64,000 nt of DNA from Streptomyces specialis (GCF_001493375.1 NZ_LN929838.1:108776-172775); one strand, 5' to 3'. Counted from the first letter of the stretch, positions 47,918 through 57,443 are shown. Notes: generated by a model not told the origin, from the letters alone. Translations and numbers: made by a program.

Positions 47918-48709
47918 TCACCTTGGCCAGAGACGAGAAATGTCGCCATCGCCATTTATCATGATGACCTCCTTTGGTCGATTGTGCGGATGCCGCTCCA
48001 AGTCCCTCAGGATCACGTCAGGCTCAACCGGGCAATCCACCATGGACAGCACGATTCGGTCGGCCTGCCCACGCTCGACCTTTTTCCTCATCTTTTTTCT
48101 GATCCCTGCAGGCTTATCGGTTGACGGTGCGTATCCATCGAAGATTCGCCCCTCTATGCGATAGTCAGGTTTTTTACCTCCTGGCACTGCAGGATTTTGT
48201 TCGATGTCGTACCCCTTCTTGGCGAGAATAATCGCTGCCTCATTCTCGCGCCTAAGATTTCTTTTTCCGCCTGCGTCTTGGGCTGGAGGTATTGCAGTCG
48301 GAGTTCCACGCGGAAGGGCGTCGACGTCTGGTCGCCCAGACGGCGTTGTGCGATCTAGCTCGATTGTCTCATTTCGGTCAACCTTTTGCGCACTTTCCGG
48401 GCTGGGCGGGGGCGTGCGTGTTTCTGCTTCTTTGGACGCCTGCGATGAAGGGGTCGCCTCTGCGAGGTTGTCCTGTCTCTTCTCGGCTTGTGGGGCTGCT
48501 GGCTGCGCGACGTCGGGCATGCCGTTTTTCACTAGTCCCACTGATGCCTGCTCACGGCGCAGAGGCCGAATCTCGCGGAATTTTCGAGCTGCAGCAGGTA
48601 ATGGTGCTGCCCCCTCTGTAGCATGACGTGCGGCGCTCGCATCGTCCCCGGAGGGGAGCGGGTCAGGGGATGAATCTTTTTCGGCCGATGCGGCATGGTC
48701 AGGTTTCAT
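47918..48709 (-). CDS. Toxin with CdiA-type C-terminal tRNase domain
   Basis: A 263-residue protein. ATG 48709 overlaps the end of the ATPase gene by 11 bases. The first ~150 residues are Pro/Ala/Asp-rich and probably disordered. The C-terminal ~110 match CdiA-CT tRNA nucleases of the PD-(D/E)xK-like BECR/CdiA_C group: RRENEAAIILAKKGYDIEQN, PDYRIEGRIFDGYAPS (catalytic-type Asp/Glu) and KKVERGQADRIVL. Such domains cleave tRNA in target cells. Here it is not carried on a large RHS or CdiA shell but in a short protein inside an ATPase operon, followed by an immunity gene. Confidence 0.75.
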   Translation of the reverse strand: MKPDHAASAEKDSSPDPLPSGDDASAARHATEGAAPLPAAARKFREIRPLRREQASVGLVKNGMPDVAQPAAPQAEKRQDNLAEATPSSQASKEAETRTPPPSPESAQKVDRNETIELDRTTPSGRPDVDALPRGTPTAIPPAQDAGGKRNLRRENEAAIILAKKGYDIEQNPAVPGGKKPDYRIEGRIFDGYAPSTDKPAGIRKKMRKKVERGQADRIVLSMVDCPVEPDVILRDLERHPHNRPKEVIMINGDGDISRLWPR

Positions 48710-51578
48710 CAGATGTCCGGTCAGACAGAGCCAGGTCCAGGACGACGAGAGGCCAGGTGGTGCCAAGATTGAGGAAGCGCGTGGCGGACAAATACCCGTC
48801 TTCTGTCTCGGGGGAATGGGTGAGACGGGCGAGCGCCGCAGCATAGGCAGGGTGATCCCCGCCTGTAATAGTCGAGTGGTCGGGGAGCCAGGAGTCAGGA
48901 CGGTCGCTGAGGTGGGCGAGCTGTTGGCTGATGGTGGCACCGAAGAGATGCAAGCCGCGCTTGCGCCAGGTGGCGGTGTCGGGGTGGGGCCCCGCATCAG
49001 GATCCGCAGCACTCTGTAGAGCGTGGAAGACGTCAGCCCACCGATATACTCCGGCTTGCCAGTGAGTTTCTGTGCCGTCGCAGGGTGTACTGGCTCCGGC
49101 GAGGGTGGCGTGGGCAGAAGTATTGAGATGCTGAGCGAGAGCCTCAGGTTGGTAGTAGGGGGTAAGGCCGGTGTATCGGTTGTCGACGGCTTGTTGGATA
49201 CGTTGAGCGAGGGCGCATTCAAGCGTGCGACGCCCGGCTCGGTCGGTAAGGCCCATGACCCAAGCCTTGTCGGGGCGTGGGGCGGGCTCGCCTACGAGGT
49301 GGGCGATGGTGAGGAGTTCGATCCACAGGGTTAGACGGGGGTCGTCGGCCAGCAGTTCCGCCCGGTTGATCTCACGCAGCAGGCACGGACGGGATCCGCA
49401 TTGTGGGCCGCAGGCAACGCTCCGGCTCCTGAGAATTGCAGGTGCGACGGTGCCAGGGCCAGGGTCCTCGTGCCCTTCCCCGAGTGGGACGGCGATGCGC
49501 ATGGGCCGGTCCATGCCGTCGGTGAAGATCACGGCCCGGCCTGGGGGAAGAGAGACGATGTGGCGTGACTGGGGCTCGTCGAGGTTCATGGTGGCGCCGA
49601 CCGCTTCGCGGTCGTCGGCGGCGGGCAGCCGGTGGATGATCTTCAGGGCGGTGTTCTTGATGACTTCGTCGGCGATCTTTGCGGGGATCTGTTCTGCGAC
49701 GATGATGCCTTCGCCGTAGGCGCGGATCTCCGCCAGCAGCGCGGTGAACAGCTCGACGGCGTGTGCGGCCGGGGAGCCGGGCTCGACCCGTTTCAGCAGC
49801 CGGTGGGCTTCCTCTACCACCGTGACATGGCCCATAGGCACCGAGCCGGCCGTCTGGGTGCGGCGGGTGCGTAGGTGCTGGTGGAGGCGGATGAGGATGG
49901 TGCCGATGAAGAACGCTTTGTCCTGATCGTTGCCGACGTCCTCGATCTCCAGGACGACGTTGTGGTTGAGCAGGTCAGCGACGTCGAGGGGGTGACCGCC
50001 TTCGAAGAAGCGGCCGGGGGTGCCCAGGCGTAGGGAGCTGAGGCGGACGTCGATGAAGCCGCGGACGTTGTCGCTGATTTCCTTGCCGTAGCCGATGCCT
50101 TCGACAACGTTCAGGGCGGTGCGCTGGAGGTCGGCCAGCGTGGGGTAGCGGGGGGTGACGCCGGGCAGCCGGGATTCGGAGAGTACGGGGTCCCAGCCGA
50201 AATCCGTGTAGCAGCGGGTCAGGGCATGGCTGAGGACCTGGGGGAAGGGTTCGTCGGCTTCGAACGCGGCGAGGAAGAGGGCGCGGACGAGGTCGATATG
50301 GGTCTGGAGAGGGAAGCCGGGTTCGGGCTCGAGGGGGTTGAGGCCGACGGCGCGGGCGTCGGGGTCGCCGGGCCGGATGACAGTGAGCTGCTCCCCGCCG
50401 ATGCGGCCAGCCATCGCGGCATATTCAGCCTTGGCCGGTTCGATGACCAGCCATGGGATACCGGCGTGGTGGAGCTCTTCGAGGAGGTGACGCACCGTCT
50501 GGCTCTTGCCGGCTCCGGTGGCTCCGGCGACGAAGGTGTGGCGATTGAGGGTGGCCAGGGTAACGCCCAAGGGGCCCGTCGGCTGGTCGGCATCGTCCAG
50601 GACCTCCCCGAGGTGGATGGGGCCGTCGCGTTCGGGGGTGACGTCGAAGGCGGGTGGTTCGATCAGCCGGATGCCGGGCAGTTCGCGGCGGGGTGGGCGG
50701 GCCAGGGCGGCCAGCAGTTCTGTGCTGGCGGGGAAGGGCGAGCGCAGCTCGTCCACCGCCCTTGATGTGTTCTCGCTGGTGAGGTTCGTGCCGACTGTGC
50801 TGGCGGCCTGGTCGAGAGGGAGGGTGTGTCGGTCGGGGCGGAGGGTGTACGGGAGGTTGTCCAGGTCGCTGGCTGCGCACAGCAGGGCGGCTGCGGTACG
50901 TGTGCCCGGTTCGTCGGCGCCGCCGACGAGGATGTGCACGTTCCACATGCCGGTGGCGCGTGAGCGGCTCAGTTCCCGGTAGCGGGCTTGTGCGCGTTCC
51001 AGGGCGACGCGGTCGGGTTCGGAGTTCTCCCGCTGCCGCAGCCTTGGGATCGCGGTGGACAGGGCGAGCATCTCCCGCTCCAGTACCTGGGCTGGAAGGG
51101 GTTCGGCGATGACCAGCCAGGCGAAGGGACCGGTCAGGTGGGCCACGTAGTCGTCGAATCCGCCCCGCCGCAGCTCGCGTTCGGTCTGCCGCCCGGTCCA
51201 CAGGGCGTCGATGTGGCCCAGGCAGCGCAGCCATACCGGCAGGCGGGCCAGCGTCTCCAACACCTCTCCGGGCTCGAGGGCGACGCCGCGTGCCCCGGGG
51301 GGGTAGAGGACGCGGTGGTGGGTCCCTGGTGCCCTCTTGCCGGCCGGGGGGAAGAAGGGGTGGCCCCCGGTCAGGAACCGCAGGTGTTGCTCGCTCTCGG
51401 GTCGGTGCCAGGCCACGGCGATGGCGGCTCCGGGTGCTTCCTGGAGGGTGAGCTCTGTGTGTGCGGCGGTCAGTGCTGCGAACAGCTGCCCCGCGAGTGG
51501 GTCCTTCTGACCGGGCTGGTTCGGATGGTGCGGGGAGGAGAGGATGTGGTGAAAGGCGAAGCGGTTCAGCAGGTTCAT
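48699..51578 (-). CDS. HerA/VirB4-like ATPase
   Basis: A 959-residue ATPase starting at ATG 51578, overlapping the preceding stop (ATGA). It contains Walker A VAGATGAGKSQTV (Lys358), Walker B HVTVVEEAHRLLKR (Glu589) and the HerA/VirB4 arginine-finger region EIRAYGEGIIVAEQIP. The N-terminal third (RFAFHHILSSPHHPNQPGQK) is unusual; the C-terminal third has a Cys pair cluster (CGPQCGSRPC) and helices. These hexameric motors pump DNA or protein across membranes or feed nucleases. The coupling with a membrane protein upstream and a toxin downstream suggests secretion or delivery, although the HerA defence role is an alternative. Confidence 0.8.
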   Translation of the reverse strand: MNLLNRFAFHHILSSPHHPNQPGQKDPLAGQLFAALTAAHTELTLQEAPGAAIAVAWHRPESEQHLRFLTGGHPFFPPAGKRAPGTHHRVLYPPGARGVALEPGEVLETLARLPVWLRCLGHIDALWTGRQTERELRRGGFDDYVAHLTGPFAWLVIAEPLPAQVLEREMLALSTAIPRLRQRENSEPDRVALERAQARYRELSRSRATGMWNVHILVGGADEPGTRTAAALLCAASDLDNLPYTLRPDRHTLPLDQAASTVGTNLTSENTSRAVDELRSPFPASTELLAALARPPRRELPGIRLIEPPAFDVTPERDGPIHLGEVLDDADQPTGPLGVTLATLNRHTFVAGATGAGKSQTVRHLLEELHHAGIPWLVIEPAKAEYAAMAGRIGGEQLTVIRPGDPDARAVGLNPLEPEPGFPLQTHIDLVRALFLAAFEADEPFPQVLSHALTRCYTDFGWDPVLSESRLPGVTPRYPTLADLQRTALNVVEGIGYGKEISDNVRGFIDVRLSSLRLGTPGRFFEGGHPLDVADLLNHNVVLEIEDVGNDQDKAFFIGTILIRLHQHLRTRRTQTAGSVPMGHVTVVEEAHRLLKRVEPGSPAAHAVELFTALLAEIRAYGEGIIVAEQIPAKIADEVIKNTALKIIHRLPAADDREAVGATMNLDEPQSRHIVSLPPGRAVIFTDGMDRPMRIAVPLGEGHEDPGPGTVAPAILRSRSVACGPQCGSRPCLLREINRAELLADDPRLTLWIELLTIAHLVGEPAPRPDKAWVMGLTDRAGRRTLECALAQRIQQAVDNRYTGLTPYYQPEALAQHLNTSAHATLAGASTPCDGTETHWQAGVYRWADVFHALQSAADPDAGPHPDTATWRKRGLHLFGATISQQLAHLSDRPDSWLPDHSTITGGDHPAYAAALARLTHSPETEDGYLSATRFLNLGTTWPLVVLDLALSDRTSDET

Positions 51579-53512
51579 CGCCGGTACGCTCCCTGGTGCG
51601 TGTGCGGAGCGGGGGCGACGCGGTCCAGCAGCGTGATTCCCGGATTGCAGTCCCCGGCTATGGTCCGCCGGCCTGCGGGCGGGTTTTCTACCAGGATGAA
51701 CGCGGTGGGGGGCAGGGACTGGATCGTGGTCGGTTTCACCTCGAACTCGTAGACCCGGGCTTGCGTGGTGCTGTGGCTGGTGGAGTCCGCCTGGGAGAGG
51801 TTGGCCGTCTCCTGCCAGGAGTGGCCCCGGGAGGCCGTCAGGGAGTCGGAGACGGTCCATCGCCTCGGGTTGCGGTCCCAGGGCCAGGTCCAGCCGCGGC
51901 TGCGGAGGAAGCTGACACCCGTGGTGGCACCGGTCTGCTCACTGGTGCCGATGCTGTGGCCGGCACCTGCGGTAAACGTGCGGCCTGTCTGTGCGGTGAC
52001 CTGGCTGAGGACCATTTTGTGGCCGCGGCCGATGAACTCCGCGGCAGCTGCGGCGTCCTGCGCGTTGCCCAGCCGCATCAGCACGGCCGCGCTGTCCGAG
52101 CTGCCCAGCAGTTCCTTCAGTTCTCCGCGCAGCCGCTCCAGCATCAGCACCAGGCGTACTCCGGTGCGCCGGCACTGCCGCGCCAGCGCCTCCAGGTTTT
52201 CCAGGCCCAGCCTGTCCGCACCGGCGATCACCAGTGCTGCGTGCTGGCCGGGGAGGCCGGGGGCGCGCAGGTCGTGCAGCAGGCGGTGGAACACCACCCG
52301 GTCCAGGAGATCCTTGCGGCGGTGCTGAGAGTGTGCGGTGGTGATCACTGTCAGGCCGGTTGGCGGCCACAGGCGGGCGAGCGCGCCGGATGCGGCAGCG
52401 GTGGGAGGAGTGTCCAGGCTTTCCTCCCGGCCCAGCAGTTTGAGCGTGGCAGCCAGGAATCGCAGTTCGTCCTGAACTTGCCCGGTGCTACCGACAGTGT
52501 CCACATGGAGCGATAGCGCGGTCACCTCCGAGGCCTGCAGCGGGCCTTGCTCGTTGGCAGGGTCGTAGGTGCGCTGCAGGACTTCCAGTCCCGCCACCAG
52601 CCGCCGGAACGTCAGCGGGGGGGCCAGCCGGGTGACGACCGCCTCGATCAGCTCCGCGTCCAGCGTGCGCAGGTCCCCCCGGCTCTCCGGGCGGCGGGCG
52701 GTGTGGACGGCCTGTGCCAGCACATCGGCCACCTGGTCCGCGCCCATGCCGCCCAGCAGGTCCAGGCGGGCTGCCTGTGCGGGCAGGTCAATGTGTGTCA
52801 CCGCATCACCTACGGCGGCGGTCAGTTCCGCAAGGCCACTGGCGACATCCTGCTCGCTGAGATCCACCACCAGCAGGCCCCGGCGCGGAGACAGCAGAGA
52901 CGTCCCCCACGTCGCCAGCAGGCTGGCCCATCCGTCAGCCGTCCCCCCGAAGACGTCCACCCGGCTGGGCCCTGACCACAGCCCCACGGGATGCCACAGA
53001 AGCGCCGCTTCCACCCGGGCACGTTCCGCCTCGTTGTGCGCCGTCACGCGCGCCCGCCACCGCAGCACCTCCTCCTCGAAGCGGCGATACCCCTCCTTGC
53101 GCGCAACCGCTGCCCGTGCCTGGACAGACCTGATCCGCCACACCGGGAACACGACCGGTACTACGGACACCGATACGCCTGCGACGAGCACTACAAGGCC
53201 CGCCCCGGGTACCGCGACCGTGGCCAGCAGCCAGACAGCGCCGGTGAGCGCCAGCGCCCGCGGCAGACGCCTTACACCTTTTGCCCGCCAGGCCTCCAGC
53301 CTTGCAGTGTCCGGCGGCCTGGGCTCCCGCCACACCGGGAAGCCGTTCGCCTCCGGGCTAGGGACCGGTGCCGGAGGCAGCACATACTCCCAGCCCCACC
53401 TCTCGGCGGGCGCAGACAGACGTACCGCCAGCTCGTAGCTCTCGCCCCTGCCGGTCGACCGGCTCTCTAGTAAGGCATCCACGCCGCCACGCGCTCCAGA
53501 TAGCACGGTCAC
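51575..53512 (-). CDS. VirD4-like membrane protein, degenerate P-loop
   Basis: A 645-residue protein. Residues 85-124 form two hydrophobic helices (ALALTGAVWLLATVAVPGAG and GLVVLVAGVSVSVVPVVFPV), the layout of T4SS coupling proteins. A P-loop-like strand (VFGGTADGWASLL) lacks GKS/T, while GLLVVDLSEQD and the TraG/VirD4-like ALVIAGADRLGLENLEALAR, CRRTGVRLVLMLERL segment remain. I infer a VirD4-derived receptor or inactive ATPase. It begins the four-gene operon, upstream of the HerA/VirB4-like gene with a 4-base overlap. Confidence 0.65.
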   Translation of the reverse strand: MTVLSGARGGVDALLESRSTGRGESYELAVRLSAPAERWGWEYVLPPAPVPSPEANGFPVWREPRPPDTARLEAWRAKGVRRLPRALALTGAVWLLATVAVPGAGLVVLVAGVSVSVVPVVFPVWRIRSVQARAAVARKEGYRRFEEEVLRWRARVTAHNEAERARVEAALLWHPVGLWSGPSRVDVFGGTADGWASLLATWGTSLLSPRRGLLVVDLSEQDVASGLAELTAAVGDAVTHIDLPAQAARLDLLGGMGADQVADVLAQAVHTARRPESRGDLRTLDAELIEAVVTRLAPPLTFRRLVAGLEVLQRTYDPANEQGPLQASEVTALSLHVDTVGSTGQVQDELRFLAATLKLLGREESLDTPPTAAASGALARLWPPTGLTVITTAHSQHRRKDLLDRVVFHRLLHDLRAPGLPGQHAALVIAGADRLGLENLEALARQCRRTGVRLVLMLERLRGELKELLGSSDSAAVLMRLGNAQDAAAAAEFIGRGHKMVLSQVTAQTGRTFTAGAGHSIGTSEQTGATTGVSFLRSRGWTWPWDRNPRRWTVSDSLTASRGHSWQETANLSQADSTSHSTTQARVYEFEVKPTTIQSLPPTAFILVENPPAGRRTIAGDCNPGITLLDRVAPAPHTHQGAYRR

Positions 53513-53910
53513 ACCGCCTTTCCGCGGTTACGGCAGAAAGGGCGCCCTTGCTGAGTGCATATTCCGGAGGCACCGAGCAAAAGGGCGTCAGTGTCGGCAC
53601 AGCCCCGTGCTGCGCTCGTCCAGAGGCGTGTGACGAGTTCCTTCTCCATAAAGAGTCCCACCGGAATAAAGATGGCCAGGAGTTGACCCCGGCATACTGC
53701 AGGGCGCGGCTTGCTGATCACCGCTGGAAGGCAGGGTTGGGCTGGCGCAGGTCCCGCCCGATCTCACTCAGCCAGCGGCCTCGACAGCCGGTATGGAAAG
53801 ACGGTAAGGAACTCCGCGCTGCTTCTCCTATGCGCACGACGCCCAATTCCAGCAGCAGGACTGCCCACGGTGCACAACCCATTGCAAGGGAAGAGATACA
53901 AGAAACGCTG
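53513..53910. other. Operon control region
   Basis: About 400 bases between the PucR-like gene and the operon it precedes. The operon promoter must lie here, and a PucR/CdaR target site is plausible. I see no supportable gene or strong palindrome. Confidence 0.4.
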
Positions 53911-55467
53911 CTACTCCACGGGGTACGGGAGTCGGCCCAGGAACTGGTGATGGGGGATGCGGCCGGTGATGTGGAGGGCGTGGAAGAGGTCGTGGACGCC
54001 GGGGCCGCCGCTCAGCAGGTCGCGGTTGAGCAGGCGCTGGGCGGTCTGCAGGCGGTTGCGTACGGTGTTGCGGGCGACGCCGAGGCGACGGGCAGTCTGC
54101 TGGGCGTCGGTGTTGGCCTGGATCCATGTGGTGAGCGTGGTCAGCAGGTCACCGCTGTGCGGGTGTTGCTGGAGCGGCTGGAGGAATCGTGTGGCCCACT
54201 TGCCACCGTCGTCTGCGCTCGCCACGCACAGCTCCCGGGTCAGGCCCAGCACCTCAGCCCGGTCCACCGGGCCATGGTTGCCGGTCGCGGCGGGCCGGTC
54301 GCTGGCCGGAGGGGCGATCCTCAGCGCCAGGGTCACCATGGCGCGGGAGGCGATGTGATCCAGGTCCAGTCCCAGCGCGCGTTCGGCGTTGTGCAGGTGT
54401 GTGGTGACGGTGTTGCGGTGGACGCCCAGCAGGTTGGCCACCCCGGCGCGGCGGAACTGAAGCGCCAGGCGGGTGATGTCGGCTGTCAGCCGGGGCAGGA
54501 GATCCAGCGGCTGCAGAAGAGAGCGCGCCCAGCGGCGGGCCAGGTCGCGCGGCAGCACCTCCTCCAGGGAAGGTTGACCTTGGAAGATGGCGCGGCGCCC
54601 GGTGCTGGTGACCGCGGCGGCCAGGGCGTGGCGGGCCTGGTCGTACGCCGCGGCTGTCTCCTCCAGTGGGTGGGGTCTGCTGATACCCAGGGCATAGCGG
54701 GAGTTGTCCTGGACGAGGGTGTGCAGGAAGGCGAGCATGCCTCGCTGTTCGGTACCGGGCGGTTCGTTCTCGTCCTCTCCGGCCAGGCCGATGAGCTGCT
54801 CGTTCCAGACCGGGCAGCGCACCAGCAGCCCCCGGCCGTGAAAGCCGGTGTGATCCTGGTACGCCTGCGCGATACGGTCCCGTTCTCCCGGAGAGCAGCG
54901 CAACAGGCACACCCGTACTCTCCCGGCTTCCAGCAGTGCCGGCACCGCCCCGGTGGACAGACGGCGGGCCAGAGTGACATCCCCGGCCATCAGCGTCATG
55001 AACACTGCCAGCCTCACCTGCTGAGCCTTGTGCTGGTAGGCCGCCCACGCCTGCTCAGCCTCTCTCGCGCGGTGCGCCGCAGCCAGCACACTGCCGGCGT
55101 GTGAGGCAATCGCCACCGCCTGCCGGTCCGGCACCCGCTCACAGGCGAGTATCAGCACCGGCCGCGGAAGCTTTGCTCCGAACGCTTCCAGCAGCACGTG
55201 GACGTCCCCCGCCCGGGTAGCCACCGATGCCGTACCGCCGTCGGCGAGCTGTATCCGCGCCCTCTCCACCGATTTCAGGACATCTTCTGGGAAGCCGCAC
55301 GTCGCCGCTACCACTGAGCCGTCCCCTGCCATCAGTGCACATTCCATGCCCAGTCGCTCGCGCAGCCAGCCTGCCACCGCCTCAAACCCTGAGGGAGCCT
55401 GCGGCCTGCGGGCGACCCGCCCGAGCAGCATCACCAGCTCACCGAGTACGCCGCCCGGGGACTGCAT
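53911..55467 (-). CDS. PucR/CdaR-family transcriptional regulator
   Basis: A 518-residue regulator. The N-terminal GAF-like part (MECALMAGDGSVVAATCGFP) is followed by the CdaR central region and a PucR-type HTH near the C-terminus (QQTARRLGVARNTVRNRLQT). A second similar HTH is visible earlier (VANLLGVHRNTVTTHLHNAE), so the protein seems to carry two. ATG 55467 follows GGAGGG. It sits upstream of and co-directional with the VirD4/HerA/toxin operon and is the obvious candidate regulator. Ligand unknown. Confidence 0.8.
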   Translation of the reverse strand: MQSPGGVLGELVMLLGRVARRPQAPSGFEAVAGWLRERLGMECALMAGDGSVVAATCGFPEDVLKSVERARIQLADGGTASVATRAGDVHVLLEAFGAKLPRPVLILACERVPDRQAVAIASHAGSVLAAAHRAREAEQAWAAYQHKAQQVRLAVFMTLMAGDVTLARRLSTGAVPALLEAGRVRVCLLRCSPGERDRIAQAYQDHTGFHGRGLLVRCPVWNEQLIGLAGEDENEPPGTEQRGMLAFLHTLVQDNSRYALGISRPHPLEETAAAYDQARHALAAAVTSTGRRAIFQGQPSLEEVLPRDLARRWARSLLQPLDLLPRLTADITRLALQFRRAGVANLLGVHRNTVTTHLHNAERALGLDLDHIASRAMVTLALRIAPPASDRPAATGNHGPVDRAEVLGLTRELCVASADDGGKWATRFLQPLQQHPHSGDLLTTLTTWIQANTDAQQTARRLGVARNTVRNRLQTAQRLLNRDLLSGGPGVHDLFHALHITGRIPHHQFLGRLPYPVE

Positions 55468-55728
55468 GCCCGAGACGCCCTCCACCAGACGCTTCTCTCC
55501 CGAAGAGGATGCTCCACCCGGCCTGATCCGGACAGAAAAGGGCTTCACTGGTCCCAGTCTTGCCACCACACCCCCCAACCGGCAGGGCGCGAAACAGCCA
55601 ACCCGGGAGCACGGGAGCACACCCGGAGCGCAAACACTGAACAGTGCCGCATTCCGCGTTCCCTGATTGGCGACGGCCAGCTGCGCGCGCAGCCTGGGAG
55701 CCAGCAGTTAGTGCCGCGGCTGGGAGGG

Positions 55729-55760
55729 GTGCTACCGGTTTCTGGTAGCTGGTTTCGGTA
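55729..55760 (+). promoter_or_regulatory. Repeated GGTAGC operator-like site
   Basis: GCTACC-GGTTTCT-GGTAGC-T-GGTTTC-GGTAGC contains an inverted pair GCTACC/GGTAGC and a direct repeat of GGTTTC(T)GGTAGC. It lies directly before the ATG at 55772 of an antitoxin-like gene. Autoregulatory operators of type II antitoxins have this form. Confidence 0.5.
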
Positions 55761-55771
55761 GCATCGTGGGT

Positions 55772-55963
55772 ATGTCTGGGTTGACGATCACGTTCACTGA
55801 CGAGGAGCTTGCGGCGCCCCACGCCGCCCGGCCCGGACACCACCGGCTCCGAGCGGGTGCCGTAGAGGCCACACGGCGGCGCGCTGCACATCAGTTGATC
55901 GGCCGTTCATCGGTGTCCCGACTCACGGTCAGGCACAAGACGCTCTGCTCAGCGAAACGGTAG
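55772..55963 (+). pseudogene. Antitoxin-like gene, N-terminal fragment
   Basis: From ATG 55772 the product begins MSGLTITFTDEELAAPHAAR. The first ~15 residues match the start of Streptomyces ribbon-helix-helix or MazE-type antitoxins (xITFTxEELAALRxxA). Then the frame enters a sequence like the terminator region at 46661-46705 (CCCGGACACCACCGGCTCCG...), so the rest of the antitoxin is missing. No toxin gene follows. The operator-like site upstream supports the identification. Confidence 0.5.
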
Positions 55964-56043
55964 TCACCTACCCAGGCCCTGCGAGTGCCGACTCCTTGCC
56001 CGGCTGCCGCTCCGCCCCAGCCACTTCGCGGTCTCGCCCGGCC

Positions 56044-57000
56044 TCAGCAGCCTCCGCGCGCAAGGCGGCGACCAGCGCGCGACTTCTTAGCTCCGATGCC
56101 CAGGCGCTTCCGCAAGTTCTCCGCAGAGATCGGTCGACGGTGCACCCGCCAGTGGCTGGCATCCTCGACCCGGGCCCGCTCCATAAGCTCGCTCTCAATG
56201 GGAGGAGGCGTCTTCCTGCGGTGTCGAGCGCGTGTCCCAGGAACCGACGGCGGCGGCGTATCAGCACGAGGGGCCGGCGGCGCGCCTTCCGGGCCACCGC
56301 CGGACAGCCGCGAACGGACGCCGGTCAGTTCCGTCCCGCTGGCGGTTCGCTGTGCGGCGGGAATCTCGATCTCAGGTGCCTTCCCCGCATTCTCGACCGT
56401 GGGTCCCGGAGACGATGCCTCGCTGGCCAAGTCCCGGTCGTCCTTGCTCACCCCCGGGGGGCTGGGCGCCTCCGGCATGAGCATGCCGCCGGGTATGCGC
56501 GCTTCAGCGGGCGGGCTGCCTTCAGGTTGGTGACTTGCCGGGCGGGGTGCGAGGAGTTCGACGGAGAGCAGGAGGGCGATCGGTGGCCAGCCGGCGACCA
56601 GGACGGGTTGCCAGTCGAGCGTCGGGGCGGCGGCGATGTTGGCCGCGAGCGATACTGCGCTGCCCAGCAGGAAGGCCAGCCACATGGCCCCGCGCGTGCG
56701 GCGGGTGGTGTGCCGGCTCGGGCTGAGCAGGCCCATGGTGACGAGCAGCAGCAGGCCGTCCACGGACAACGGCCACAGCGTCGCGCTGGTCTGGTCGGCA
56801 CCGCCCTGGAGCGCGAAGTCACGCTGGTGCACGTACGAGGCATACGCGGCCACCGCCGCCACCACCGCCGCGCAACCCCGCCGCACCCATGCGTCCGCGC
56901 CCGATTCGACGGCTGAACGGGGGTCGGGACGGTGTACAGCCTTTTCCACAGGGTGTGAGTGCGGTGCTCGGCGCTCCCCGGCGGATATAACGTCACGCAT
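56044..57000 (-). CDS. DUF2637 membrane protein (integrative-element transfer type)
   Basis: A 318-residue protein with the DUF2637 region at about 35-150: SYVHQRDFALQGGADQTSAT, LWPLSVDGLLLLVTMGLL, then WLAFLLGSAVSLAANIAAAP and VLVAGWPPIALLLSVELLAP, four membrane helices in total. The C-terminal half is Pro/Arg-rich and cytosolic. DUF2637 proteins occur in Streptomyces plasmids and AICEs among spread (Spd) and replication genes. ATG 57000 overlaps the stop of the upstream small gene by 8 bases, so both are co-translated. Confidence 0.8.
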   Translation of the reverse strand: MRDVISAGERRAPHSHPVEKAVHRPDPRSAVESGADAWVRRGCAAVVAAVAAYASYVHQRDFALQGGADQTSATLWPLSVDGLLLLVTMGLLSPSRHTTRRTRGAMWLAFLLGSAVSLAANIAAAPTLDWQPVLVAGWPPIALLLSVELLAPRPASHQPEGSPPAEARIPGGMLMPEAPSPPGVSKDDRDLASEASSPGPTVENAGKAPEIEIPAAQRTASGTELTGVRSRLSGGGPEGAPPAPRADTPPPSVPGTRARHRRKTPPPIESELMERARVEDASHWRVHRRPISAENLRKRLGIGAKKSRAGRRLARGGC

Positions 57001-57280
57001 CGCGCACCCCGCATCCCCGGCAGCGGCGTGGCAGGGTCATCGCGGCGGAAACGACCAGCTCGCGTGGGGCGCCAATGTCGTGCATGCTGTCGGAATCCCG
57101 TTGGCGGCGCCGACCCGCGAAGCAGGTCTCGCAGCCCACCAACAGGGCAGCGCACGCCGGCTCCCCCAGCCGTTCACCCACCAGCATCCCGCACTCGATC
57201 ACGGACCGGATGTTCAAGCCGGGTACCGGCGCCAACCGAACTATCGAGCCCTGCTTCGACGAAGAGGGGCTGGCCATCAT
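56993..57280 (-). CDS. Small element-associated protein
   Basis: A 95-residue protein from ATG 57280 (GGGGGG upstream), overlapping DUF2637 at its 3' end. It reads GSIVRLAPVPGLNIRSVIEC, GMLVGERLGEPACAALLVGC and ends with a basic Cys-rich tail (LPRRCRGCGV). The single-copy Cys pairs could bind a metal. I recognise no named family, but the tight coupling with DUF2637 indicates a transfer- or maintenance-related gene of the same element. Confidence 0.55.
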   Translation of the reverse strand: MMASPSSSKQGSIVRLAPVPGLNIRSVIECGMLVGERLGEPACAALLVGCETCFAGRRRQRDSDSMHDIGAPRELVVSAAMTLPRRCRGCGVRDA

Positions 57281-57339
57281 CGCCCCCCCTTTCACGACAG
57301 CAGGCTCAAATCGCCCCTCGATGACCAGGCGGCCCGCAA

Positions 57340-57354
57340 GAACTTGCTGGTCAG
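57340..57354 (+). repeat. 15-bp repeat, copy 1 (GAACTTGCTGGTCAG)
   Basis: The same 15 bases occur at 62234-62248 in the same orientation, each preceded by an A/G-rich triplet. Together with the 18-bp pair at 57502 and 62186 it brackets 57.3-62.2 kb. Confidence 0.6.
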
Positions 57355-57443
57355 GCGTGCGACCATCTGTGTGGCGCCCTGCCGGGGGCACTCGCCAGAC
57401 CACCTACCCAAAGTGTCAGGTGACCTGCGCGGATGCCGACAGA

